6,672 nt of DNA from CAYJDG01 sp964368875 (GCA_964368875.1 CAYJDG010000072.1:1-6672); one strand, 5' to 3'; shown: positions 1-5,320, counted from the first letter of the stretch. Numbers and translations: made by a program. Notes: generated by a model not told the origin, from the letters alone.

Positions 1-46
1 CAGATGGACCAGCAGGCAGCGCAGCAGTGGAAGTCATCTGTGTCAT
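1..46 (-). CDS. Possible 5' end of a leftward gene, product unknown (partial)
   Basis: On the minus strand an ATG at base 46 opens a frame that stays open to the window edge, giving MTQMTSTAALPAGPS and then running off. A purine-rich AGGGGAG (minus strand, bases 65-59) lies upstream, but its 12-nt spacing from the ATG is longer than ideal. A plausible promoter sits further upstream. The fragment is too short to assign to a family. The alternative is the tail of a rightward gene: two plus-strand frames end at stop codons at 46-48 and 69-71. I prefer the leftward reading because of the promoter and ribosome-binding signals, but this is a weak call. Confidence 0.35.
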   Translation of the reverse strand, partial: MTQMTSTAALPAGPS

Positions 47-86
47 GATGCGGCTATTCTCCCCTAAGTAATAATATAGAGAAATG

Positions 87-116
87 ATGTTAGCTCATTC
101 TTAATTTTAAATCCAA
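87..116 (-). promoter_or_regulatory. Candidate promoter for the leftward gene
   Basis: Read on the minus strand, TTGGAT (116-111) and TAACAT (92-87) are separated by 18 bases. They match the sigma70 consensus at 3 of 6 and 4 of 6 positions. The predicted transcript would start near base 80, leaving a leader of about 34 nt before the ATG at 46. A second -10-like hexamer, TATATT, lies closer to the gene but has no good -35 partner. The tandem repeat at 117-136 directly abuts the -35, which is where an activator of the OmpR/PhoB kind would sit. Confidence 0.3.
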
Positions 117-136
117 ATACGGGGTGCATACGGGGT
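117..136. repeat. Tandem direct repeat, 9 bp at 11-bp period
   Basis: ATACGGGGT occurs at 117-125 and again, perfectly, at 128-136, separated by GC. The 11-bp period is about one helical turn, so both copies face the same side of the DNA. Paired direct repeats with this period are typical of binding sites for OmpR/PhoB-type response regulators (family knowledge). The sequence does not identify the regulator. The repeat lies immediately upstream of a candidate minus-strand -35 hexamer. I see no third copy at the same period on either side. Confidence 0.55.
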
Positions 137-163
137 TATGTATTTTGCAGTTGCAACAGAAAA

Positions 164-209
164 ATGAGCATAGGTAGACATATATATCTACTTAAAGTTA
201 TATGCTCAT
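164..209. repeat. Nested inverted repeat in the rlmN upstream region
   Basis: The outer arms ATGAGCATA (164-172) and TATGCTCAT (201-209) are perfect 9-bp complements. Between them, 174-191 is a near-palindrome (GTAGACATATATATCTAC) in which 8 of 9 base pairs match. The two centres differ by only about 4 bp. Neither half carries a U-tract, so this is not a terminator. It could be an operator, a cruciform-prone site, or a structured RNA leader. A plus-strand promoter-like pair overlaps it: TAGACA (175-180), 18 bases, TATATG (199-204). Each repeat alone could arise by chance in a window of this size; it is their nesting that is notable. Confidence 0.4.
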
Positions 210-237
210 GAGTTAGTCTAAAATCACTCTGAGCCTT

Positions 238-274
238 AAGCCCGGCAGGGGCCGGGCTTCTTTTTGATTTTTTC
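238..274 (+). terminator. Rho-independent terminator upstream of rlmN
   Basis: A perfect 9-bp stem, AAGCCCGGC (238-246) and GCCGGGCTT (251-259), closes a 4-nt AGGG loop and is followed by a T-rich run to 273. This is a textbook intrinsic terminator read rightward. No rightward coding sequence ends close to it. It therefore terminates either a short unannotated RNA or read-through from the left, or it acts as an attenuator in a longer rlmN leader. Confidence 0.85.
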
Positions 275-292
275 AGGGGATTGGGGTATGGT
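264..292 (+). promoter_or_regulatory. Candidate sigma70-type promoter of rlmN
   Basis: TTGATT (264-269) and TATGGT (287-292) are separated by exactly 17 bases, each matching consensus at 4 of 6 positions. The -35 sits inside the T-run of the preceding terminator, so transcription would restart just after upstream RNA is ended. The predicted start near base 299 gives a leader of about 20 nt to the ATG at 320. It also places the alternative TTG at 281 upstream of the transcript. Confidence 0.45.
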
Positions 293-305
293 CCGGCCAC
301 ATTCC

Positions 306-310
306 AAGGA
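306..310 (+). promoter_or_regulatory. Ribosome binding site deciding the rlmN start
   Basis: AAGGA lies 9 nt before the ATG at 320. It supports that start over the in-frame TTG 39 nt further upstream, which falls inside the candidate promoter. Confidence 0.65.
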
Positions 311-319
311 CCACAGACG

Positions 320-1459
320 ATGAGCATTGCAACCCACGCCAGCAAATTTGCCGCCCCGCGCCTCGACGCGCAGGGCCGTGTGCCGCTGATCGGGCTGGAA
401 TTGCCAGAACTGACGGCGTTGTTCGAGTCCCATGGCTTCCCCGCGTTCCGCGCCAAGCAAGTGTGGAACTGGATTTATCAGCGCGGCCTGCGCGACTTTG
501 AGGGTATGAATAATCTGCCCAAAGAGATGCGCGGCATGCTGGCGGAAAAATATTCCATCGAACGTCCGCGCCTGATCACCGAACAAAAATCAGAAGACGG
601 CACGATCAAATGGCTGATCGCGATGGCCGACGGCCAGCAAGTCGAGATGGTTTACATTCCCGAAGACACGCGCGGGACGCTCTGTATTTCCTCACAGGTA
701 GGTTGCACGCTGACCTGTAAATTCTGTCATACGGGAACGCAGCCATTGGTGCGCAATCTCGGTCCGCATGAAATTCTGCAACAGATCATGTATGCCCGCG
801 ATGTACTTAACGAATGGCCGGAGCAGGGCAAAACGGCGCAGGAAGATAAAGACCTGACCAATATCGTCCTGATGGGGATGGGTGAGCCACTTTATAATTA
901 TGCGAACGTCGCCAAGGGTATTCGCATCGCCATGGATGAAAACGGCATCGGCATTTCCAAGCGCCGGATTACGCTTTCGACCTCGGGCGTGGTGCCGCAG
1001 ATCAAACAGTGCGGTGATGAGCTTGGCGTTAATCTGGCGATTTCGTTGCATGCCACGACCGATGAGCAACGCGGCCAGATTATGCCGATCAATAATAAGT
1101 ATCCACTGGCAGAGCTGATTGAAGCCTGCCGCACCTATCCGGTTGCAAGCTCGATCCGCCGGATAACGTTTGAATATGTGATGCTGAAAGATGTCAACGA
1201 TACGGATGACGACGCGCGTCGGTTGGCGCAACTGTTAAAAGGCGTTCATGCCAAGGTTAACCTCATCCCGTTCAACCCGTGGCCGGGCAGTGGTTTTGAA
1301 TGTTCATCTGGGAACCGTATGCATGCTTTCGCCAAGATTATGACCGAAGCAGGCTATGACAGCCCAATCCGGAAACCGCGTGGCCGGGATATTCTCGCCG
1401 CCTGCGGACAGCTGAAATCGGAAAGTGCACGGCCTCGCGCATCAGAAAGCGCCAGCTAG
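320..1459 (+). CDS. rlmN: Dual-specificity 23S rRNA/tRNA (adenine-C2) methyltransferase RlmN
   Basis: This is a cytoplasmic radical-SAM enzyme of the RlmN/Cfr family. It methylates C2 of A2503 in 23S rRNA near the peptidyl-transferase centre and, in E. coli, A37 of some tRNAs. The 379-residue length is normal. The radical-SAM cluster motif CxxxCxxC is at residues 129, 133 and 136 (CTLTCKFC). Two further cysteines match the mechanism: C122 in TLCISSQ and C362 in RGRDILAACGQL, the latter equivalent to the methyl-carrying cysteine near the C-terminus. Other family motifs are VEMVYIPE (108-115), GMGEPL (186-191), STSG (220-223) and NPWPGSGFE (319-327). The N-terminal part (about 25-85) is the RNA-binding HhH-like region (AFRAKQVWNWIYQRG). 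All key residues are present, so it should be active. The start at 320 is chosen from the AAGGA site; an in-frame TTG at 281 would add 13 residues of doubtful value. A bidirectional terminator follows immediately. The general-housekeeping form RlmN fits much better than the resistance enzyme Cfr, which modifies C8. Confidence 0.96.
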   Translation: MSIATHASKFAAPRLDAQGRVPLIGLELPELTALFESHGFPAFRAKQVWNWIYQRGLRDFEGMNNLPKEMRGMLAEKYSIERPRLITEQKSEDGTIKWLIAMADGQQVEMVYIPEDTRGTLCISSQVGCTLTCKFCHTGTQPLVRNLGPHEILQQIMYARDVLNEWPEQGKTAQEDKDLTNIVLMGMGEPLYNYANVAKGIRIAMDENGIGISKRRITLSTSGVVPQIKQCGDELGVNLAISLHATTDEQRGQIMPINNKYPLAELIEACRTYPVASSIRRITFEYVMLKDVNDTDDDARRLAQLLKGVHAKVNLIPFNPWPGSGFECSSGNRMHAFAKIMTEAGYDSPIRKPRGRDILAACGQLKSESARPRASESAS

Positions 1460-1495
1460 AAAAAACCCCGGACTAGATGCCCGGGGTTTTGTTTT
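1460..1495. terminator. Bidirectional intrinsic terminator between convergent genes
   Basis: AAAACCCCGG (1462-1471) pairs with CCGGGGTTTT (1481-1490) around a 9-nt loop. Rightward transcripts from rlmN meet TTTTGTTTT, and leftward transcripts from the lipoprotein gene meet a run of six U residues, so it can stop both. It begins directly after the rlmN stop codon. The lipoprotein stop codon (1496-1494) overlaps its right edge. Confidence 0.9.
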
Positions 1496-1778
1496 AATCG
1501 TGATATGTTTTTGTGCTGGTCGATGTTCTCTTATTCATCAGACCTTCAGGATCCGTAGTGGTCTCGGTCTGGACGGTGGCTTTCTTGTTGCCATACTTGT
1601 CGACCTGAACATTGGTGGTTCTCTCTGTCGAATAATTCGTGCCATTAGAGCTGGTTGAGGTCGAGTTGGTTTTATACTCGCCGGGCGGCAACGATGTCGG
1701 GTTGCTGGTCGTCGTGCAGGCACCGAGAGTCAGAAGCGAAGCCGAAACGGCCATCAGGGTTAAAAACGGTTTGGTCAT
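1494..1778 (-). CDS. Small Thr/Ser-rich lipoprotein, function unknown
   Basis: The 94-residue product begins with a short basic N-terminus and a hydrophobic stretch (residues 5-18), followed by the lipobox LGAC with the lipidated cysteine at 21. A type II signal peptide is therefore clear. Residue +2 after the cysteine is Thr rather than Asp, which by the E. coli sorting rule favours the outer membrane. The mature part of about 74 residues is unusually rich in Thr, Ser and Asn, with stretches such as TSTSSNGTNYSTERTT and a TSTSTKTYHD end. It has no cysteines beyond the lipobox, so it is probably extended or of low complexity. GGAGA precedes the ATG by 6-7 nt. An EcfG-like promoter lies upstream, suggesting general-stress control. 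It is convergent with rlmN and separated by 67 bp from the VOC gene. I do not recognise a named family. The lipoprotein call is firm; any role in envelope maintenance would be a guess. Confidence 0.8.
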   Translation of the reverse strand: MTKPFLTLMAVSASLLTLGACTTTSNPTSLPPGEYKTNSTSTSSNGTNYSTERTTNVQVDKYGNKKATVQTETTTDPEGLMNKRTSTSTKTYHD

Positions 1779-1815
1779 GAAAGTTCTCCATAGTGTTGAA
1801 TAAAGACCATGAATG

Positions 1816-1841
1816 AACAGATGGCATCTGTGGATGGTTCC
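1816..1841 (-). promoter_or_regulatory. EcfG-like (general stress sigma) promoter for the lipoprotein gene
   Basis: On the minus strand GGAAC (1841-1837) is followed, after 17 bases, by TGTT (1819-1816). Alphaproteobacterial EcfG/SigT-type sigma factors recognise GGAAC-N16-17-cGTT (family knowledge). This site matches except for the weakly conserved first base of the -10. A start around 1809 gives a leader of roughly 30 nt to the lipoprotein ATG, which is sensible. The -35 begins just 5 bases beyond the VOC stop codon, so the lipoprotein can be expressed independently of the operon. The match is short and could be chance. Confidence 0.45.
1817..1831. repeat. 15-bp palindrome within the lipoprotein promoter
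   Basis: ACAGATG (1817-1823) and CATCTGT (1825-1831) are perfect complements around a single central G. A one-base gap does not favour an RNA hairpin and there is no T-run, so a dimeric regulator's operator is more likely than a terminator. It overlaps the -10 and spacer of the EcfG-like promoter, where a bound protein would block transcription. Confidence 0.4.
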
Positions 1842-1845
1842 CGCG

Positions 1846-2337
1846 TTAAACTTCCTCTATTAACGACTCGAGGTCGAGGGGGAGCGAGACCATCTCCAGT
1901 TCGCCATCAACCCCGCGCGGCCATTGGCTTTGCGGCCTGTCCCAATAAAGTTCCACACCATTTTGATCCGGGTCACGTAAATATAAGGCTTCGCTGACGC
2001 CGTGGTCGCTAGCGCCATCGAGGGGGATGTTGGCTGCGCGCAGACGACGCAACGCATCGCCGAGTGCAGCCCGGGTCGGATAGAGAATCGCGTGATGATA
2101 GAGCCCAGTCGTGCCGGGAGCAGGCGGTGTACCGCCACGACTTTCCCATGTATTAAGACCGATATGATGGTGGTAGTCGCCAGCCGCGATAAATGCCGCG
2201 CCCTTGCCGTAGCGCTGGGTCACATGAAAGCCGAGCACGCCGCAGTAAAATTCAAGAGCGCGTTCAATATCGGCGACCTTTAAATGGGTGTGGCCAATTC
2301 TGACGCCGGGGTCGATGGGGCGGGGGTTTGCAGACAT
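1846..2337 (-). CDS. VOC (glyoxalase/extradiol dioxygenase-fold) family protein, CatE-like
   Basis: The 163-residue product is a single vicinal-oxygen-chelate domain made of two beta-alpha-beta-beta-beta halves. The first half starts at GHTHLKVADIERALEFYCGV (residues 15-34), and the second at LYHHAILYPTRAALGDALRR (79-98). Candidate metal ligands are H18, one of the histidines at 56-58, H81 or H82, and E129 in the closing motif RDPDQNGVELYWDRP (121-135). That ending and DHGVSEALYLRDP (111-123) resemble the catechol-2,3-dioxygenase-like (CatE) branch, so it probably binds a divalent metal and acts on a small organic molecule. The substrate cannot be read from the sequence, and a glyoxalase or ring-cleavage label would be over-specific. 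Its ATG lies 58 bp inside the 3' end of dusB, in another frame, with a good AAGGA site, so translation is probably coupled. It is the last gene of the MFS-dusB-VOC run. Confidence 0.88.
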   Translation of the reverse strand: MSANPRPIDPGVRIGHTHLKVADIERALEFYCGVLGFHVTQRYGKGAAFIAAGDYHHHIGLNTWESRGGTPPAPGTTGLYHHAILYPTRAALGDALRRLRAANIPLDGASDHGVSEALYLRDPDQNGVELYWDRPQSQWPRGVDGELEMVSLPLDLESLIEEV

Positions 2338-3320
2338 GATAAATCCTTCGAGCCAAGCTCAGCGAAATAATCACCCAGTTTCTCTTTGACCATCTGCGGA
2401 TCGGTCAGGGTGTTGATGACTGATCTAAGGGATGTGCTGCCAGGCAGGTCTTTGATGTACCACGCGATGTGCTTGCGAGCGATAGCGGTGCCTGCATGCG
2501 CGCCATAATGCTCGAGCATCGCGTCATAATGGAGATGGATCAGGGCTGCCAGTTCGTCAAGGGCCGGGGCCGGAATGTGGGTTCCGGTGCGCAGATATTC
2601 AATCGTTTGCTGAACCACCCATGGCTTGCCATAGGTGCCGCGCCCGATCATCACGCCGTCCGCGCCTGAAATCTGCAACGCCCGCTCTGCATCCTGCGGG
2701 GTCAGGATATCGCCATTGACGATGACAGGCAGGGAAATGGCTTCTTTAACCTGGCGCACGGCGACCCAGTCGGCGGTGCCGTTGTACAATTGATTGCGGG
2801 TGCGGCCATGTACCGTAACCATCTTGATGCCGACGTCTTCGGCCATTTTTGCGAGGCGCGCGGCATTGAGGCTTTGTTCATCCCAGCCAAGCCGCATTTT
2901 GACGGTGACCGGAACATTCACGGCCTTGACGGTGGCGGCCATGATCGCAGTCGCCAGAGTTTCGTCGCGCATCAGGGCTGACCCGGCATAGTTGGTCACA
3001 ACCTTTTTAACCGGACAGCCGAAATTGATGTCGATGATCGCCGCGCCCCGGTCGACATTGATGCGGGCGGCTTCGGCGACGATGGCAGGTTCGCAGCCTG
3101 CAAGCTGAACAGCTAGGGGAAATTCTTCGCCATAATTGACGGAGGACACGCCCGTGCGGTGATACTCATCGAGCATTGGACGGCTGGCGATCATCTCGGA
3201 AAAGACAAGGCCTGCGCCGAATTTTTTGACCATGCGCCGGAACGGCAGATCGCTCACCCCTGACATGGGGGCGAGAAAGACGGGATCGTCAATCTGAATG
3301 GGGCCGATGGAGATGGTCAT
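2280..3320 (-). CDS. dusB: tRNA-dihydrouridine synthase, DusB-type
   Basis: This cytoplasmic flavoenzyme reduces specific uridines in tRNA D-loops to dihydrouridine, using FMN and NADPH. The 346-residue product has the Dus TIM barrel from residue 5 to about 240. APMSGVSDLPFR (17-28) forms the FMN-binding start, and INFGCPVKKV (98-107) carries the catalytic cysteine C102. VKMRLGWD (140-147) supplies K141, VHGRTR (170-175) supplies H171, and VNGDI (201-205) with MIGRGTYGKPW (224-234) binds the FMN phosphate. A helical tRNA-binding domain (about 250-322) follows, then a short Pro/Thr/Ser-rich tail (325-346). All key residues are intact. The pattern fits DusB best among DusA/B/C, although the uridine modified is not predictable here. 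Its ATG overlaps the MFS stop as ATGA, with an AAGG site 7 nt upstream inside that gene. Its own 3' end overlaps the VOC gene by 58 bp. In many proteobacteria dusB instead precedes fis or ntrBC (family knowledge), so this context is different. Confidence 0.95.
   Translation of the reverse strand: MTISIGPIQIDDPVFLAPMSGVSDLPFRRMVKKFGAGLVFSEMIASRPMLDEYHRTGVSSVNYGEEFPLAVQLAGCEPAIVAEAARINVDRGAAIIDINFGCPVKKVVTNYAGSALMRDETLATAIMAATVKAVNVPVTVKMRLGWDEQSLNAARLAKMAEDVGIKMVTVHGRTRNQLYNGTADWVAVRQVKEAISLPVIVNGDILTPQDAERALQISGADGVMIGRGTYGKPWVVQQTIEYLRTGTHIPAPALDELAALIHLHYDAMLEHYGAHAGTAIARKHIAWYIKDLPGSTSLRSVINTLTDPQMVKEKLGDYFAELGSKDLSCLQTPAPSTPASELATPI
2344..2348 (-). promoter_or_regulatory. Ribosome binding site for the VOC gene, inside dusB
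   Basis: On the minus strand AAGGA ends 6 nt before the VOC ATG at 2337 and lies entirely within dusB codons. It supports the long overlap as real: no other start codon that keeps the full first beta-strand is available. Confidence 0.65.
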
Positions 3321-4585
3321 GTTGCCACCTTCACAAGCGGATCATCCGGATTGATGACGGTCTTGCGCATTTGCGGGAAGCGCAGCGCCGCTCCGGCGGC
3401 GACCACGAGAGTGCCAAAGCCGCCGACCACGACGGCGGGGACGATACCGATCAGCTTGGCGAGAGCGCCAGACTCGAATGCGCCGAGTTCGTTAGAGGAA
3501 ATGATGAACATGCTGTTCACCGACGAGACCCGCCCGCGCATGTGATCGGGGGTGAGGAGTTGCATCAGGGTCTGGCGGATGACCATGCTGACGCTGTCAA
3601 AAACGCCGCTTAAGACGAGGAAAAAAACCGAGAGCCAGAACGTGGTGCTAAGCCCGAAGCCGATCATGGACACACCAAATCCAACCACCACCCAGAGCAA
3701 CCGCGTGATCGGAATGGTCTTCATCGGGCGCACGGCAAGGATAAGGGCCATGATAACGGCGCCAGCAGCAGGCGCCCCGCGCAATATCCCCAAGCCTTCA
3801 GAGCCTGTGGCGAGAATTTCGTTAGCAAAGGCCGGGAGGAGGGCGATGGCACCGCCGAAGAGGACGGCGAGCATATCGAGCGCCATCGCGCCGAGAAGAA
3901 TTTGATTGCTGAGAATAAATTTCCAGCCTTCACGGATACTTTTAACGGCAGATTCCCGCATCTGGGCCGGGCGGCTGTAGGGGGCCGGTTTGATAAAACA
4001 CATCAGAAAGAAAGCGGCGCCCATCAAGGACATCGGCATCAGCCACGCGGCAAGGGCGCCATAGCCACCATAGATCAGGCCAGCGACTGCGGGGGCGACA
4101 ATCGAGGCGGCCTGAAAGCCTGTGCTCATCCATGCCGAGGCAGAAGAAATATTCGAGCGCGGAACGATCTGTGCGAGGAGTGAGAATGAGGCGGGCATAA
4201 TAAAGCTGCGCGCAAAACCTGACATAAAGATTGCAGTGTAGGCGAGGGGCAGGAAGAAGTGAGTGGCGAGAGGCACAAGGCCGCTGCCGATGAGGAAGAG
4301 TGCGAGCGTATTCAACGTCAGCCCAAGCAGGCAATACAGATACACGCGCTGCGGACGGCTGTTATCGACGACATGTCCGGCGAAGAGGGCACAGGCAATC
4401 GCCGGAACCGCTTCGGCCAGTCCGGTGAGACCGAGGAGCAACGGGTCTTTGGTTAGGGAGTAAATCTGCCAGCCGATGATGACGGCCTGCGCTTGCAGGG
4501 CAGACAGGCTGAACATACGCGTAAAGAGCAGGAGGCGGAAATCCCGGGATTGCAGAACGGAAAAGGACAGGGACGGCTTGCTCAT
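3317..4585 (-). CDS. MFS transporter, probable exporter of the EntS-like MFS_3 group
   Basis: The 422-residue inner-membrane protein shows alternating long hydrophobic segments along its whole length, consistent with about 12 helices of a proton-driven major-facilitator permease. It has a motif-A-like loop, GHVVDNSRPQRV (residues 70-81), between the second and third helices. The second-half signature MRGRVSSVNSMF (349-360) is typical of the MFS_3 / enterobactin-exporter-like group (family knowledge). A charged central loop (about 199-225) separates the halves, and the C-terminus is a short cytoplasmic tail. The substrate is unknown; drug or metabolite efflux is the usual role. I chose the ATG at 4585 because the protein from MSKPSLSFSVLQSRDFRLL onward looks like the family start. 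A TTG at 4624 would add 13 unconvincing residues. The ribosome site is weak, with AGGG only 2 nt from the ATG, and one candidate promoter would make the transcript nearly leaderless. Its stop overlaps the dusB ATG by 4 bp. Confidence 0.88.
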   Translation of the reverse strand: MSKPSLSFSVLQSRDFRLLLFTRMFSLSALQAQAVIIGWQIYSLTKDPLLLGLTGLAEAVPAIACALFAGHVVDNSRPQRVYLYCLLGLTLNTLALFLIGSGLVPLATHFFLPLAYTAIFMSGFARSFIMPASFSLLAQIVPRSNISSASAWMSTGFQAASIVAPAVAGLIYGGYGALAAWLMPMSLMGAAFFLMCFIKPAPYSRPAQMRESAVKSIREGWKFILSNQILLGAMALDMLAVLFGGAIALLPAFANEILATGSEGLGILRGAPAAGAVIMALILAVRPMKTIPITRLLWVVVGFGVSMIGFGLSTTFWLSVFFLVLSGVFDSVSMVIRQTLMQLLTPDHMRGRVSSVNSMFIISSNELGAFESGALAKLIGIVPAVVVGGFGTLVVAAGAALRFPQMRKTVINPDDPLVKVAT

Positions 4586-4591
4586 AACCCT

Positions 4592-4620
4592 GTGACATAT
4601 ATATTTATGGATTGTAGAAC
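4592..4620 (+). promoter_or_regulatory. Candidate sigma70 promoter of greB
   Basis: GTGACA (4592-4597) matches the -35 consensus at 5 of 6 positions. After a 17-base spacer comes TAGAAC (4615-4620), matching at 4 of 6. Transcription would begin near 4627, giving a leader of about 20 nt. There is no obvious Shine-Dalgarno sequence before the greB ATG. The element overlaps the candidate promoter for the divergent MFS gene, so the two could compete for polymerase. Confidence 0.45.
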
Positions 4621-4624
4621 ACAA
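4596..4624 (-). promoter_or_regulatory. Candidate promoter of the MFS-dusB-VOC operon
   Basis: On the minus strand TTGTGT (4624-4619), 17 bases and TATATG (4601-4596) form a weak sigma70-like pair. It would start transcription only a few bases before the MFS ATG, so the mRNA would be almost leaderless. That would agree with the poor ribosome site. A stronger isolated -10, TACAAT (4616-4611), would give an 18-nt leader but has no good -35. The 61-bp gap to greB must contain the operon promoter if there is no internal one, but which hexamers are used is uncertain. Confidence 0.3.
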
Positions 4625-4646
4625 ACCTATTCAGTAGCTTAAGCCC

Positions 4647-5192
4647 ATGAGCAAGGCATTTACCAAGGAAACCGATACGGAAGAGGAGCTGGACGAGCCG
4701 GATCCTCTGCCGTCGGATGTCAAAAACCTGGTGACGCCGGGCGGTCATCTGGCGTTGCAGAATGAATTGCGGGCTCTCCTGAAGGAAGAACGCCCTAAGG
4801 TTGTGGAAATCGTTTCATGGGCTGCCGGGAACGGCGACCGCTCGGAAAACGGGGATTACCTCTATAATAAGAAACGCCTGCGCGAGATCGACCGCCGCAT
4901 TCGCTATCTGACCAAGCGGCTTGAGACCGCCGAAGTTGTCGATCCGCGACAACAACAGGGGCTGGAAAAAGTTTTCTTCGGCGCGACCGTGACCTATGCC
5001 AAAGAAGACGACACTGAGCTGACGGTCACGCTGGTGGGTGTCGATGAAGCGGATCTCGATCAGGGGAAGATCAACTGGCTCTCGCCTGTCGCGCGCGCGT
5101 TGATGAAAGGTGAGGTCGGTGATACGGTTGATGTCCGTACCGAGTCAGGGGTGGAAACCATTGAAATCCTTGCAGTGCGCTATCTAATCTGA
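4647..5192 (+). CDS. greB: Transcription elongation factor GreB
   Basis: GreB binds the RNA polymerase secondary channel and stimulates cleavage of the 3' end of backtracked RNA, freeing arrested elongation complexes. The 181-residue product has an acidic N-terminal extension (residues 7-20, TDTEEELDEPDP region). The N-terminal coiled-coil hairpin follows (about 30-98), then the C-terminal FKBP-like domain (about 107-181). The hairpin tip GDRSENGDY (63-71) holds the catalytic acidic residues D64 and E67. The stretch NKKRLREIDRRIRYLTKRLE (74-93) is the GreB-type basic second helix, which distinguishes it from GreA. The C-domain shows FGATVTY (111-117), WLSPVARALMKGEVGDTVDV (144-163) and a final IEILAVRY. 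E. coli GreB is 158 residues; the extra length here is the N-terminal extension, which I associate with alphaproteobacterial homologues. It is divergent from the MFS operon and followed by a 155-bp gap, and it is probably monocistronic. Confidence 0.94.
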   Translation: MSKAFTKETDTEEELDEPDPLPSDVKNLVTPGGHLALQNELRALLKEERPKVVEIVSWAAGNGDRSENGDYLYNKKRLREIDRRIRYLTKRLETAEVVDPRQQQGLEKVFFGATVTYAKEDDTELTVTLVGVDEADLDQGKINWLSPVARALMKGEVGDTVDVRTESGVETIEILAVRYLI

Positions 5193-5297
5193 GTCATCTG
5201 CGTCATATTTTCTGAGTGTAGGAAAATTATGGGAAAAGCCCCCGCTCGACCTTAAGATTCTTCTAATATTTGTCCGCAATACTGCTGGATGGTCAAC

Positions 5298-5320
5298 GCC
5301 AAATTCTTTGGCCTTTTTCT
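5298..5320 (+). terminator. Weak intrinsic terminator after greB
   Basis: GCCAAA (5298-5303) and TTTGGC (5307-5312) form a 6-bp hairpin with a TTC loop, followed by CTTTTTCT. The stem is short and half A-T, so termination would be partial at best. It is the only terminator-like element between greB and the sensor gene, and it ends 27 nt before the sensor's start. It could also act as an attenuator for that gene. Confidence 0.4.

Noticed and set aside
692..1231. A 179-codon minus-strand frame antisense to rlmN.
   Set aside because: It lies wholly within the conserved rlmN coding sequence and has no recognisable protein features; it is a shadow frame.
281..1459. A longer rlmN beginning at the TTG at 281.
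   Set aside because: The ATG at 320 has a good AAGGA site, and the TTG falls inside the spacer of the likely promoter.
1817..1831. The palindrome as a terminator for the VOC operon.
   Set aside because: A 7-bp stem with a one-base gap makes a poor RNA hairpin and no T-run follows on the minus strand; an operator is more likely.
3552..3905. A 117-codon plus-strand frame opposite the MFS gene.
   Set aside because: It is a shadow of the MFS coding sequence, rich in Arg, Pro and Thr as expected from the reverse of hydrophobic codons.
3942..4334. A 130-codon minus-strand frame within the MFS gene.
   Set aside because: It is an alternative frame of the same gene, with no family signature. The real frame has continuous transmembrane helices and MFS motifs.
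32..5206. A 15-bp near-repeat, AGTCATCTGTGTCAT at 32-46 and AGTCATCTGCGTCAT at 5192-5206.
   Set aside because: One mismatch over 15 bp is expected about once or twice by chance in a window of this size, and the copies lie in unrelated contexts.
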